Source of the DNA: Leptospira venezuelensis | GTDB lineage: Bacteria; Spirochaetota; Leptospiria; Leptospirales; Leptospiraceae | DNA length: 64,000 bases | Reading direction: 5' to 3' | Assembly: GCF_002150035.1 (NCBI RefSeq) | Contig: NZ_NETS01000006.1 | Coordinates: forward strand, 1 to 64,000 | Part shown: positions 16,754 to 26,113 of the stretch, in pieces | Layout of the letters: every line of letters begins with the position of its first letter | How positions within the stretch are numbered: position 1 is the stretch's first letter | Translations under genes and position numbers: made by a program | Notes under the pieces: model-generated | Database searches by the model: none | What the model was told of the DNA's origin: nothing | What the model saw: the letters and a program-made list of their open reading frames with translations, nothing else

Positions 16754-19735
16754 GTGATCGCATTTTTAGATAATTTTTTCATTTATAATTCCTCTGCTAA
16801 ACTTCTTACGGCAACATACAATCCTTGGCTGGTTGTTCTTTCCGTTTTGATGGCGATATTTGCTTCTTATATCGCTCTTCAGATTGTAGGACAAAAGGTT
16901 CCGGAATCTTCTCCACCAATAACAAAATATTTAATTTCTTCTGCTGCAAGTTTGGCATTGGGCTGCGGCGTTTGGTCGATGCACTTTATCGGAATGCTTT
17001 CCTTTGAGTTGTGCACAACAGTTCAATATGACAAAAGCCTGACTATCATATCAATCTTCCCAAGCCTACTTGCGTCTACTATTGCACTATTCTTTGTGAA
17101 CAGGCCTAAAATTTCTCCCGCAGAATTAGTGTTAGGTGGCGTGCTAGTAGGCTCGGGAATTGGAGCCATGCATTATACTGGAATGGCAGCAATGCAAACC
17201 GGCCCTTACCTGCGTTATGATCCTTGGTATTTTGCATTGTCCATCGTGGTGGCAGTGGTCCTTGCAATTCTATCCCTTTGGGTAAGATTCGGTCTAGAAA
17301 ATTTGAAATTGGGTAATCTCTGGCCTTCTCTTATTTCTTCTGTAACTATGGGGTCCGCTATTTCCGGAATGCATTACACTGGAATGGCAGCAGCAAGATT
17401 TATAGGAGAAGAAGATAAGATCCCTCAAACTGCAGATACTACATTCTTAGCGCTTGCTGTCTCTTTGATCACGATCGCATTCACTTTGTTTGCGTTCGCA
17501 GTTAACTGGTTCTTAAGATATCGTGATCTTATAAATGACCTAAGAATCAGCGAATCCAGGCTTAGGACAATCATTACCACTGCGGTGGATGGCGTGATAA
17601 CAATGGACTCTCAAGGAAGGATCAGAGAGTTCAATCGTTCCGCAGAAGTGATCTTTGGTTATATAAATAAAGAAGTAATCGGAAAAAATATCAGAGAACT
17701 AATGCCTGATCCCTATTACACTGTAAAAGATAAAAACTCAGAGATAATGTTAAGCGCAGGCTTTGCCAAAATTATAGGAAGCAGTAGAGAAGTTATAGGC
17801 ATTAGAAAAGACGGCTCTGACTTCCCGGTTCGTTTGGCAATCGGCCACGGAAAACTTGCTGGAGAAGATCTATTCGTTAGTTTTGTAACAGATATCAGCG
17901 AAAGAAAAATGATTGAAAATGCACTCAAACAAAGTGAGCAGCAAGTTCGTTCATTGATCGAAAATATTCCTGGAATCACTTACAGATGCCTTCCTAATAA
18001 TGAATGGAAGATGTTATTCATGAGTGATGCTTCCGAATTAATAACGGGTTATCCTGTACAAGATTTCGTAGGCGCTAACTCTATACGATCTTTCAAAGAT
18101 ATAGTTCATCCTGAAGATCTGGAAAGAGTTGAGTTCGAAGTAGATGCTGCGGTAGCGGGAAAAAGAGCATTTACTTTAGAATATAGGATTATCCACCAAA
18201 AGGGCGAGATCAAATGGATTTGGGAAAATGGACGCGGAGTTTATGGCGGAAATGGAGAGCCCATCTTTATTGACGGAGTCATTTTAGATATCTCTGAAAG
18301 AAGAAAGATAGAAGAAGCATTACGCAAAGAAAAGGAAAAAGCGGAACTTGCTGCAATTAGTAAAACTTCTTTCTTAGCGAACATGAGCCATGAGATCAGA
18401 ACTCCAATGAATGCAATCTTAGGCTTTACTGAAGTTCTCCTTTCAGACGAATTAGAAAGAAATCATAGAACACATTTGGAGACAGTTAAAAGTTCCGCTA
18501 AGTCCTTATTAAGACTTTTGAATGATATCTTAAATACTGCCAAGCTGGAAAAAGGAGCAGTGGAATTGGAAGAGATGGACTTCTCCCTTTTCAAATTGAT
18601 CGCAGAATTAAAATCTACTCTGGGTATGAGCACTCGAAAGAAAAATTTAGAATTCGAAGTGGTTCAAGATACATCACTTTCCGAATTTTATAAGGGAGAC
18701 TCTCTAAGGATCAGACAAATTCTAATGAATCTGATCGGCAACGCGGTTAAATTCACTGATAATGGAAAAGTCAGCTTACAAGTATCGAGGGAAGATGGAA
18801 AACTTCATTTTGCGGTCCAAGATACTGGGATCGGGATCCAAGCAGACAGACTTGAAAAAATTTTCGAACCATTCACGCAGGCAGATATTTCTACAACAAG
18901 ACGTTTTGGTGGAACCGGACTAGGCACAACGATCTGCAAACAATTAACAGAACTAATGGGCGGAAAGATTTGGGCAGAGAGTGTTCTTGGCAGAGGAAGT
19001 ACATTCCATGTGCTCCTTCCATTAGAAGAAGGAAAGCCTAGGCAAGAGAATAAGATACAAAGGGGGATCAAACTTCCTGAGCTAAAGATTCTAGTTGTAG
19101 ATGATGTAGAAAAAAATACAGAGTTAGTAAGTCTTCTCCTTCAAAACCTTGGGCATCAGGTAGAATCATCGTATAACGGCGAAGATGCAGTAAAAAAAGC
19201 CACGACCGGATCTTTCGATTTAGTTCTAATGGATGTACAGATGCCCGGCTTGGATGGTCACCAAGCAACTAAAGTAATACGGATGCACGAGGTCCAGGAG
19301 AATGTTTCCCGGACCCCTATCTTAGCATTAACGGCAAGCGTTTTTGAAGAAGACAAAAATGCAGCGAGTGCTGCTGGGATGGATGGATTCATTTCTAAAC
19401 CTGTTGAGATGGACCAGATGATTACAGAGATCGCAAGAGTATTAGGTTATTCTGAATTGATTACAGATCAAGGAATCGATCCTTCCTGGAAAGAAGTAGA
19501 ATGGGATCCTAAAAAAGCTTCCATTCTTGCCAAAGAACTATCTGATTCTTTCCAGAGAGGTTCGATCGAGGAAGAATCTCTAGAAGAATTTTCGGATCTG
19601 ATCCGAGCCAAAGTGGAAAATTCCGATTTTAAATCTTTTCGTTCCAAAATAGAACAATTCGAATTCGAAGAGGCATATACTCTTCTCAAAAAATTCAGCG
19701 ACCAACTTGAATTAGAAACGGAACTCGGAAAATAG
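16754..19735 (+). CDS. MHYT-PAS hybrid histidine kinase
   Basis: 993 residues from a GTG start. Seven membrane helices (~20-255) carry the MHYT signature twice as MHYTGMAA plus a related SMHFIGML motif; MHYT domains are proposed to bind copper and sense O2, CO or NO. Then come two PAS domains (~270-390, ~395-525), HisKA with SHEIRTPMNAI, HATPase (GTGLGTTI) and a receiver (LVLMDVQMPGLDG). The ~60 C-terminal residues after the receiver are helical but show no clear HPt histidine. It starts 6 bp after the 7TM kinase and ends 1 bp before the HD-GYP gene, so the three form an operon. Confidence 0.9.
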   Translation: MIAFLDNFFIYNSSAKLLTATYNPWLVVLSVLMAIFASYIALQIVGQKVPESSPPITKYLISSAASLALGCGVWSMHFIGMLSFELCTTVQYDKSLTIISIFPSLLASTIALFFVNRPKISPAELVLGGVLVGSGIGAMHYTGMAAMQTGPYLRYDPWYFALSIVVAVVLAILSLWVRFGLENLKLGNLWPSLISSVTMGSAISGMHYTGMAAARFIGEEDKIPQTADTTFLALAVSLITIAFTLFAFAVNWFLRYRDLINDLRISESRLRTIITTAVDGVITMDSQGRIREFNRSAEVIFGYINKEVIGKNIRELMPDPYYTVKDKNSEIMLSAGFAKIIGSSREVIGIRKDGSDFPVRLAIGHGKLAGEDLFVSFVTDISERKMIENALKQSEQQVRSLIENIPGITYRCLPNNEWKMLFMSDASELITGYPVQDFVGANSIRSFKDIVHPEDLERVEFEVDAAVAGKRAFTLEYRIIHQKGEIKWIWENGRGVYGGNGEPIFIDGVILDISERRKIEEALRKEKEKAELAAISKTSFLANMSHEIRTPMNAILGFTEVLLSDELERNHRTHLETVKSSAKSLLRLLNDILNTAKLEKGAVELEEMDFSLFKLIAELKSTLGMSTRKKNLEFEVVQDTSLSEFYKGDSLRIRQILMNLIGNAVKFTDNGKVSLQVSREDGKLHFAVQDTGIGIQADRLEKIFEPFTQADISTTRRFGGTGLGTTICKQLTELMGGKIWAESVLGRGSTFHVLLPLEEGKPRQENKIQRGIKLPELKILVVDDVEKNTELVSLLLQNLGHQVESSYNGEDAVKKATTGSFDLVLMDVQMPGLDGHQATKVIRMHEVQENVSRTPILALTASVFEEDKNAASAAGMDGFISKPVEMDQMITEIARVLGYSELITDQGIDPSWKEVEWDPKKASILAKELSDSFQRGSIEEESLEEFSDLIRAKVENSDFKSFRSKIEQFEFEEAYTLLKKFSDQLELETELGK

Positions 19736-19736
19736 A

Positions 19737-20732
19737 ATGAGCCATCTTTTAGATTTTAGGCCTAAAATTTTAGTCGTAGACGATGAAGCGGCAAACCTTC
19801 AGGTACTCAAACAAATATTACAAGAAGATTATAGATTGTTTTTTGCAAAGGATGGGATCAAAGCTTTAGAATTAGCCGTCTCCGAAAAACCGAATCTTAT
19901 CCTTTTAGATGTAATGATGCCAGGAATGACAGGACATGAAACCTGCAGAAAACTCAGGCTTGAATCCTCAACTTCTAGGATACCTGTAATATTTGTGACC
20001 GCAATGGCTGAAGAAGAAGATGAGGCGGACGGTTTCGAGGCAGGAGCTGTAGATTATATTACAAAACCTGTAAGTCCAGCAATCGTTAAAGCAAGAGTAA
20101 AAACGCATCTTTCGTTGGTTAGAAATGATGAACTAAAAGAGACCAGGCTTCAGATCATCCAAAGATTGGGTTTAGCGGCAGAATACAAAGATAATGAGAC
20201 CGGCCTTCATGTAATCCGGATGAGCCATTATTCCCAAACCCTTGCCAGAGCGTTAGGACATTCAGAAGAAACGGCTGAAAAAATATTACACGCTTCTCCA
20301 ATGCACGATATTGGGAAGATAGGGATCCCAGACAGTATATTACAAAAGCCTGGTAAACTAGACCCCGAAGAATGGGAAATCATGAAAACCCATCCTACCA
20401 TAGGTGCAGAGATTATAGGAGATCATGATTCTTCTCTATTACAAATGGCAAGAAGTATCGCTTTAAACCATCACGAAAAATGGGATGGAAGCGGGTATCC
20501 GAACGGGCTCAAAGGAGATTCAATCCCTATTGAAGCGAGGATAGTAACGATCGCTGACGTATTCGATGCACTCACTACGGAAAGGCCTTATAAAAAAGCA
20601 TGGAGTATTGAAGACGCAGTCAATCATATCCGAAAAGGAGCTGGATCACATTTTGATCCAGGACTTGTTCCGGTGTTTTTGAATTTAATGCCTGAACTTT
20701 TAGAAATCAGAGAACGCTGGGCAGAAACCTAA
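19737..20732 (+). CDS. Response regulator with HD-GYP phosphodiesterase domain
   Basis: 331 residues: receiver (~8-128, Asp58 in LILLDVMMPGMTG) and HD-GYP domain (~145-330) with MHDIGKIGIPD (His190, Asp191) and HHEKWDGSGYPNGL. This RpfG-like architecture hydrolyses cyclic di-GMP. The first base of its ATG is 1 bp after the stop of the MHYT kinase, so it is the likely output of that pathway: phosphorylation of Asp58 would alter c-di-GMP breakdown. All metal-binding motifs visible to me are intact, so it should be active. Confidence 0.93.
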   Translation: MSHLLDFRPKILVVDDEAANLQVLKQILQEDYRLFFAKDGIKALELAVSEKPNLILLDVMMPGMTGHETCRKLRLESSTSRIPVIFVTAMAEEEDEADGFEAGAVDYITKPVSPAIVKARVKTHLSLVRNDELKETRLQIIQRLGLAAEYKDNETGLHVIRMSHYSQTLARALGHSEETAEKILHASPMHDIGKIGIPDSILQKPGKLDPEEWEIMKTHPTIGAEIIGDHDSSLLQMARSIALNHHEKWDGSGYPNGLKGDSIPIEARIVTIADVFDALTTERPYKKAWSIEDAVNHIRKGAGSHFDPGLVPVFLNLMPELLEIRERWAET

Positions 20733-20735
20733 AAT

Positions 20736-21419
20736 TTAAAGCACACCTTTAGGCGGAAGAAAAAGGATCTCGTCCTGGTTGAAACTTGCAGGAAGGGAAT
20801 ATAAACTTTCCAAAAAGACGGCAGCATCCTTTGCCGGAATCATATCTTCTCTTTTAAAACCTTCTCTGCCATCCCAGATCGGAGTGTCGATTGCTCCTGC
20901 ATATACTGTACTAACTCTTATCCCACGATCTTTTACTTCTTCCCGGATTGCTTTTGCAAAGCCCGCCAGGCCATGTTTAGAAGCGCAATAAGGAGAAGAT
21001 TCCGGAAATCCCTGTTTTCCTGCAGTAGAAGAAATATAACAGAGAAGAGATCCTTTTTTCATAGAAGGGAGAAGTTTAGAAGTCAGTAAAATAGGAGCGC
21101 TTAAATTTAGAATGAGATGTTTTTGAAGATCTTCCCATTCCAAATCCTCTATCTTTAAGAATAGACCATCTCCGGAAGCAAAATAGATTGCATGAATCTC
21201 TTTCCAAATTTTCAAAAGTGAAGAAGTGAATTGGACGAGCTGATTTTGATTTCCCAAATCGCAGAGATAATTTAATCCTCTTTCTAAATTTTTCTCCAAA
21301 GGGATCCCGCGTCTGGAGATCCCAATCGGAAAATATTCAGGATTTGCATTCAGTTTTTCTAATAAAGATTTGCCGATCCCGGATCCGGCCCCGACTACCA
21401 GGATATTTTTGGGTTCCAT
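20736..21419 (-). CDS. Short-chain dehydrogenase/reductase
   Basis: 227 residues with the SDR signature: cofactor motif GAGSGIG (residues ~10-16), catalytic Ser in YISSTAG and YCASK (Tyr/Lys pair). The substrate is unknown. It ends 3 bp from the converging HD-GYP gene and starts 4 bp after mtnB, so it is the last gene of an apparent efp-mtnD-mtnB-SDR run on the minus strand. A role connected to methionine salvage is possible only from location. Confidence 0.85.
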   Translation of the reverse strand: MEPKNILVVGAGSGIGKSLLEKLNANPEYFPIGISRRGIPLEKNLERGLNYLCDLGNQNQLVQFTSSLLKIWKEIHAIYFASGDGLFLKIEDLEWEDLQKHLILNLSAPILLTSKLLPSMKKGSLLCYISSTAGKQGFPESSPYCASKHGLAGFAKAIREEVKDRGIRVSTVYAGAIDTPIWDGREGFKREDMIPAKDAAVFLESLYSLPASFNQDEILFLPPKGVL

Positions 21420-21423
21420 GTTT

Positions 21424-22059
21424 TTACTTGGACATCGCCCGCACTTTTAATAAAAAATCCGCAGCTTCTAGATGTCGATTCGCCTGGATCAGATCTTTTC
21501 CCCAAACAGTGATCCCGTGTTTTTCTATCACGCAGAATGGAACTCTTGGTTTTGCCTGGATCAGATGTTGTTCCAAATGATCTGAGATATCTTGGACCTT
21601 AGGATAATTATATAAAACCGGAACGGATACATTCGGATTTTCATCCCAAATACCGAATGCTTTTATGATCTCTAAAGGAAGAAGTGGAAGATCCTCAATT
21701 GGATTTTCTTTAGAAACTCCAATTTCGATCAAATTAGATTCAGGAGTATGAACATGAAGAGAACATCCTATTTCAGGAAATGCTTTATACACTGCTCTGT
21801 GGATAGAAGTTTCAGCAGAAGGTTTGAGACCTTCTCTACCTTTCCAACCTTCTAATACTTTTCCGGATTGGATCTCGACAGGGAGAAAATCTTTGCGAGT
21901 CAGTTTGTTCTTATCCAAACCACTTCCGCTTACCCAGAATACGTTGGGATCTTTTTCGTCTTTGATAGAAAGGTTGCCCGCTGTTCCGGGCATCCACCCT
22001 TTAGAATGATATAGTACTCCCGACTCCGCTAAGCGGGTCAGGATTTTTTTTTGGGACAT
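21424..22059 (-). CDS. mtnB: Methylthioribulose-1-phosphate dehydratase
   Basis: 211 residues of the class II aldolase/adducin fold. GWMPGTAGNLSI near the N-terminus, PSAETSIHRAVY, and zinc ligands His102/His104 in CSLHVHTPESN plus a C-terminal RHLEAADF are typical of MtnB. It dehydrates 5-methylthioribulose-1-phosphate in methionine salvage. It lies 3 bp after mtnD, the enzyme two steps later in the pathway. mtnA and the intermediate enolase/phosphatase step are not in this window. Confidence 0.9.
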   Translation of the reverse strand: MSQKKILTRLAESGVLYHSKGWMPGTAGNLSIKDEKDPNVFWVSGSGLDKNKLTRKDFLPVEIQSGKVLEGWKGREGLKPSAETSIHRAVYKAFPEIGCSLHVHTPESNLIEIGVSKENPIEDLPLLPLEIIKAFGIWDENPNVSVPVLYNYPKVQDISDHLEQHLIQAKPRVPFCVIEKHGITVWGKDLIQANRHLEAADFLLKVRAMSK

Positions 22060-22062
22060 TCT

Positions 22063-22596
22063 TTAAACTAAAGCCGTAGTTTCTTCTACGTAATTAGGAA
22101 CCCAGCCGCTCATGTCTTGGAAATAACGGACTGCTTTGATCCTTTTGTTCTCGTCTAGAGTAAACCAGTGGTTTGTATTTTTTGGAACAGAGATGAAATC
22201 GTCCTTCTCCACTCTTACTAAAAACTTTTCACCAGCGAGAGCGAACCCGAAAATCCCGGAACCATCTACGATATAACGAACTTCGTCGTCTGTATGATAA
22301 TGCACTTTATCAAATTTGGCTAACATCTCGTTTAAGCCAGGAACTTGTGGATGAAGAACGATCAAATCTCTGGATTGATAACCTTCTTTTTCTTTTAAGG
22401 TCTCGAAACGATTGTCCAAATTTTTGAGAAGAGCTTCCTTCTCATCATCTACAAGAGTTAATTTATCAGTAAGAGAATTAGAGGTATTAGGAACCGGCCA
22501 ATGATCGTACTCGATCCCTCTTTTATTTAGAAAAGATTTAACTTCAGTGTTGTCTTTGATTTCCGGTAGTCCCGGTTTTTGGATAATAGTCGCCAT
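22063..22596 (-). CDS. mtnD: Acireductone dioxygenase
   Basis: 177-residue cupin. Metal ligands are His99, His101 and Glu105 in KVHYHTDDEVRY, and His143 in NTNHWF. The enzyme oxidises acireductone to the keto acid precursor of methionine (Fe form) or off-pathway products (Ni form). A good ribosome site (AAGGAGG) precedes the ATG. It heads the mtnD-mtnB-SDR group; two GC-rich hairpins lie between it and efp. Confidence 0.93.
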   Translation of the reverse strand: MATIIQKPGLPEIKDNTEVKSFLNKRGIEYDHWPVPNTSNSLTDKLTLVDDEKEALLKNLDNRFETLKEKEGYQSRDLIVLHPQVPGLNEMLAKFDKVHYHTDDEVRYIVDGSGIFGFALAGEKFLVRVEKDDFISVPKNTNHWFTLDENKRIKAVRYFQDMSGWVPNYVEETTALV

Positions 22597-22632
22597 TCGC
22601 GCCCTCCTTTAGGTGGTGTCCCTTTTTTAGCT

Positions 22633-22679
22633 CCGCACCCTCAAGCGGTAGTCGCGGCCCCGTTTGTTTGGAAGGCCGC
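22633..22679 (-). other. Paired hairpins in the mtnD leader
   Basis: Two stems lie between efp and mtnD: GCGGCC (22654-22659) with GGCCGC (22674-22679), and CCGC (22633-22636) with GCGG (22645-22648). On the minus strand they lie directly upstream of the mtnD ribosome site. No T tract follows either, so a simple terminator is unlikely. I could not match it to a SAM or other riboswitch consensus from memory. Confidence 0.4.
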
Positions 22680-22690
22680 TTTATAAAACC

Positions 22691-23257
22691 TTATTTATTG
22701 ACCCTCTCCACGTAGGTAAGATCTCTCAAGTCGATCCGGATAGAATCACCTTGTTTAATAAAAATAGGTACGTTAATCTCTCCGCCTGTCTCTACTGTTA
22801 CTCTCTTAAGAGCAGTACCGGAAGTATCACCTTTTAGACCCTCTTCTGCATAAGTAACTTGCAAGATTGCAAAGTTTGGTGGAGTCACTCCGATTGGTTT
22901 ACCTTCGTAAAAGGAAACTTCCATAGCGGTTTCTTCTTTTAAGAATGGAAGGATGTCCTCTAGGTATTCTTTAGAAACCGGAAGTTGTTCGAAGTCATTC
23001 GTGTCCATGAAGATGATATCATCACCCTCGGAATAACAGATAGTCATCTGTCTCTTTTCCAATTCTACGGATTCTAATTTTTCCGCAGCCTTGAAGGTTC
23101 TTTCAATGGAGCTACTACGGACCAGGTTCTTTAATTTTGTGCGGATAAAGGCAGATCCTTTTCCTGGGTTCACGAATTCGCTTTTTACAACGGAATAAAG
23201 TTCTCCTTCTACCTTGAGAACCATTCCTTTTCTAACTTCAGTGATGCCTAAGTTCAT
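22691..23257 (-). CDS. efp: Translation elongation factor P
   Basis: 188 residues with the three-domain EF-P layout. The modification loop reads FVNPGKGSAF with Lys33, equivalent to the lysine beta-lysylated in E. coli. The C-terminal signature GDSIRIDLRDLTYVERVNK is close to the family pattern. EF-P rescues ribosomes stalled at proline stretches. The window also encodes EpmA-like (58238) and EpmB/KamA-like (25004) enzymes, so Lys33 is likely modified. Confidence 0.96.
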   Translation of the reverse strand: MNLGITEVRKGMVLKVEGELYSVVKSEFVNPGKGSAFIRTKLKNLVRSSSIERTFKAAEKLESVELEKRQMTICYSEGDDIIFMDTNDFEQLPVSKEYLEDILPFLKEETAMEVSFYEGKPIGVTPPNFAILQVTYAEEGLKGDTSGTALKRVTVETGGEINVPIFIKQGDSIRIDLRDLTYVERVNK

Positions 23258-23436
23258 AAACGACCTAAAATAAAAATTACGCTACTTCTATATCCTTGCA
23301 GTAAGGCCGGGTGTCAAGCGATGTACTCGGGCTCCTTCGTTAATTGTAATATTTCAGGGCCAAAATCCGTTCGACTTTTACCCTTATAAGAGGAGAATCC
23401 CCTTTTGGAAAAGATTTCCGGAGAACCCAAGACTCG

Positions 23437-24345
23437 ATGAAACAAAAATTAACGCTCTTACTCCTTCTGCTTACCGTGCTAACGGTTACCAATTGCAAAA
23501 AAGAACCCTTACTGATCACAGGCTCCGAAACCATGCATACTTTACTGAATGTGGTAGCGGCTGGATATGCTAAGAAAAATCCGAATGTAGAAGTCACCGT
23601 CCAAGGAGGAGGCTCCTTCGAAGGGATCGAAAAATTATTCGATGCAAAGACTGACATAGCTGCTTCTTCCAGACCGTTAACTCCCGAAGAACAAACCCAG
23701 TTCGAAAGAAGGGGAAGATTTGAGAATGTACTGATCGGTTACGATGGGATCGCCGTAGTAGTGAATCCTGCTAACTCTGTTTCTAAACTTACCTTAGAAC
23801 AGATCTCCAAAATATTCTCCGGAGAAATAAAAGATTGGTCTCAAGTAGGCGGAAAGCCTGGGCCGATCCATGTTGTTCTTAGGAACGATAAGAGTGGAAC
23901 TGCTGCTTATTTTGAAACTCATATCTTAAGACAAAGAGACCTGGGAGAAAAAGAATACCAAACTTCTAAAAAGAAAGAATTCACTAATGATTCCAAAGTA
24001 GTTGCGGATAACGATGAGATGGCGGATCTGATCGAGAAAGATACAGCATCCGTTGGATTCATGGGGATGGGAAGCGCCCAGATCCAAAACAAAGGAAAAG
24101 TAAAAGCAGTTCCATATTCCAAAACTGGAAAGGATCCTTTTGTAGAACCGAGCATCCAAAACGTTTCCGAAAGAAAATACAAACTCTCTAGAGGATTGTA
24201 CCTATTTTATCTCTCCGATAGAGGTAAAAAAATTGATGAGTTCATTACTTATATCACTTCGGAAGAAGGGCAAACAATGGTGCTGAAAAGCGGCTATTTA
24301 AGAAGTACTTTAAGTACTGTAGAGGTAGAAGCTACCAAACCATAA
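23437..24345 (+). CDS. PstS-like phosphate-binding lipoprotein
   Basis: 302 residues with a lipoprotein signal (LTVLTVTNC). The mature protein has the PstS features: ITGSETMHTLL near the N-terminus, GGGSFEGI, AASSRPLT and RNDKSGTAAYF. It would bind phosphate or a similar oxyanion in the periplasm. No pstCAB genes are beside it, so it is either an orphan binding protein or works with a distant permease or a sensor. Divergent from efp across 179 bp. Confidence 0.88.
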   Translation: MKQKLTLLLLLLTVLTVTNCKKEPLLITGSETMHTLLNVVAAGYAKKNPNVEVTVQGGGSFEGIEKLFDAKTDIAASSRPLTPEEQTQFERRGRFENVLIGYDGIAVVVNPANSVSKLTLEQISKIFSGEIKDWSQVGGKPGPIHVVLRNDKSGTAAYFETHILRQRDLGEKEYQTSKKKEFTNDSKVVADNDEMADLIEKDTASVGFMGMGSAQIQNKGKVKAVPYSKTGKDPFVEPSIQNVSERKYKLSRGLYLFYLSDRGKKIDEFITYITSEEGQTMVLKSGYLRSTLSTVEVEATKP

Positions 24346-24410
24346 ATTCCGATTTTCTCTCCGAAAAAAGGTTGCGAAAGCCGTTTTGTTCCGTCTAAGT
24401 TTAGATAGAT

Positions 24411-24731
24411 ATGAAGCGGCTTTGGCTTTTACCTCTGATCTTATTTATGGTGCTCGCCCTCTTCAGCGAGGTAGTGGCCAGAGATTATAGTACCGCTAAA
24501 AGTTATTCTTTCCAGAAGAAATCAAGAACACAATCCTTTAGAGATGGTGATGACCAAGGACTTCCTTCCTTGTTCTCTGCAAGCGCAGACGATGCAGTCA
24601 TTGGGTTATTTACAAAGTTCTCCCAGACAGCTTCCGGATTAAATAGTAGTCTTCTTGCAAACGATTCAGCTCGCAATTTTTACATTCACACCCTAGCATA
24701 TCGTTATCTTTTCCTTCCCCCTCCGGTCTGA
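24411..24731 (+). CDS. Small exported protein
   Basis: 106 residues with a convincing signal peptide (residues 1-23, ending SEVVARD). The mature part is Ser-rich, mentions no known motif and ends with an aromatic stretch (RYLFLPPPV). A hairpin that may terminate its transcript begins 17 bp after the stop. It stands alone between the PstS-like gene and the aminomutase. Confidence 0.6.
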   Translation: MKRLWLLPLILFMVLALFSEVVARDYSTAKSYSFQKKSRTQSFRDGDDQGLPSLFSASADDAVIGLFTKFSQTASGLNSSLLANDSARNFYIHTLAYRYLFLPPPV

Positions 24732-24747
24732 CCGGTTTTCATTCTGT

Positions 24748-24768
24748 AAGTCCTCGGGAGGACTTTTC
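24748..24768 (+). terminator. Candidate intrinsic terminator
   Basis: AAGTCCT (24748-24754) and AGGACTT (24759-24765) form a 7-bp stem with a CGGG loop, followed by two further T and a CCCC run. It fits the end of the 24411-24731 gene. The next ~230 bp up to the aminomutase start hold no gene I can support. Confidence 0.55.
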
Positions 24769-25003
24769 CCCGTAAAAAGCATGAATGCGGTTTCGGGCAA
24801 AAATTCCGCTTCGGCAAAAACAGAAAACGGGAAATCTTGCTCATCCTTCTCCTAAGTCTCCAACTTTAATTGATGGGCATTCTCCTCGAGGTTATATAAA
24901 TAAACGACTCGAATGGAAACCTATGTTTGGTTTCCTTCTTTTTTATACGGATACTCAGTTGACTGAAATCACAGGCATGAGAATCCATCAGTAAGAGGGC
25001 TTC

Positions 25004-26113
25004 TTGGAACTAGTTTCCTCACATTTAAAACAAAAGACTGTTTCCGGGCCGGAATGGCTGGATTGGAAATGGCAGATCCAAAATCGGATCAAAGATGGGT
25101 CCGAATTGGAAAATTATATCCGGATCAGTTCTGAAGAAAAAGAAGCATTGCTCACCTGTGGCGAAGTGTTCAGCTTCTCCGCTACTCCTTATTATTTGAA
25201 TCTTGCAGATCCGGAAGATCCGAACTGCCCTATTCGATTACAAGTTTTACCGAGAAAGGAAGAACTGCATTCGAGAACTTGGGATAGAAGGGATCCTTTA
25301 GCAGAAGAATCCTATATGCCCGTAAAAGGAGTAACACATCGTTATCCGGACAGGGCGCTTTGGTATCTATCTCATGTATGTGCTGTCTATTGTAGATTCT
25401 GTACCAGAAAAAGAAAGGTATCTCAATCTGCGGATACTCCAGGCTCAGAAGATTGGAAGGACGCGTTACGTTATTTTAGAGAGCATACAGAAATCAAAGA
25501 AGTGATCCTATCAGGTGGAGATCCTTTAAATCTATCAGACTCCAAACTGGATTACCTCCTAGGTGAATTAAAATCTATTCCACATATCAATCAAGTGCGC
25601 ATTCATACAAGATATCCAGTTACACTTCCTATGAGGATTACACCTGAACTATGCCAGGTGCTGAAAAAACATTTCCCGATCTATCTGATCACACATTTCA
25701 ACCATGCCAAAGAACTAACAGAACTTGTAAAAGAAAGGATCGGGATGCTCGCGAAAGAAGGTGCGGTGACAGTTCTAAACCAAGCTGTACTTTTGAAAGG
25801 GATCAATAATTCTGTAGGAGCTTTGACAGATCTATTCTACGGGCTCACCAAAATAGGGATCAAACCCTATTATTTGCACCAATGTGACGAGGTATTCGGA
25901 TCTTCTCATTTTAGAGTCCCGATAGAAGAAGGTGTAGAACTTATGAAACAGATCCGAGGAAGTATCAGCGGGTTAAGCGTTCCCCTTTACGTCGTGGATC
26001 TAACTGGTGGTGGAGGAAAAGTACCTCTACCTGCGAACTATCTGGAAGAAACCAAACCTTCTTCTTATGTGTTCCGAAATTATAAAGGAGATCTGTATGA
26101 GATCGGTTTTTAG
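25004..26113 (+). CDS. epmB: Radical-SAM lysine 2,3-aminomutase family protein (KamA/EpmB)
   Basis: 369 residues from a TTG start preceded by AGAGGG. The radical-SAM cluster motif is Cys126, Cys130 and Cys133 (CAVYCRFC), and the PLP lysine is Lys339 in TGGGGKVPLPA. The family converts lysine to beta-lysine; EpmB makes the (R)-beta-lysine that EpmA attaches to EF-P, while KamA is catabolic. At 369 residues it lies between EpmB (~340) and long KamA forms (~415). With efp 1.7 kb away and epmA in the same window, the EpmB role is favoured but not proven. Confidence 0.8.
   Translation: MELVSSHLKQKTVSGPEWLDWKWQIQNRIKDGSELENYIRISSEEKEALLTCGEVFSFSATPYYLNLADPEDPNCPIRLQVLPRKEELHSRTWDRRDPLAEESYMPVKGVTHRYPDRALWYLSHVCAVYCRFCTRKRKVSQSADTPGSEDWKDALRYFREHTEIKEVILSGGDPLNLSDSKLDYLLGELKSIPHINQVRIHTRYPVTLPMRITPELCQVLKKHFPIYLITHFNHAKELTELVKERIGMLAKEGAVTVLNQAVLLKGINNSVGALTDLFYGLTKIGIKPYYLHQCDEVFGSSHFRVPIEEGVELMKQIRGSISGLSVPLYVVDLTGGGGKVPLPANYLEETKPSSYVFRNYKGDLYEIGF

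Noticed and set aside
22633..22679. SAM riboswitch upstream of mtnD
   Set aside because: The region lacks the conserved SAM-I or SAM-II core sequences that I can recall; kept only as an unclassified structured leader.
24785..24994. 69-codon ORF before the aminomutase gene
   Set aside because: No signal, domain or ribosome site; basic composition typical of random frame. It ends close to the aminomutase ribosome site.
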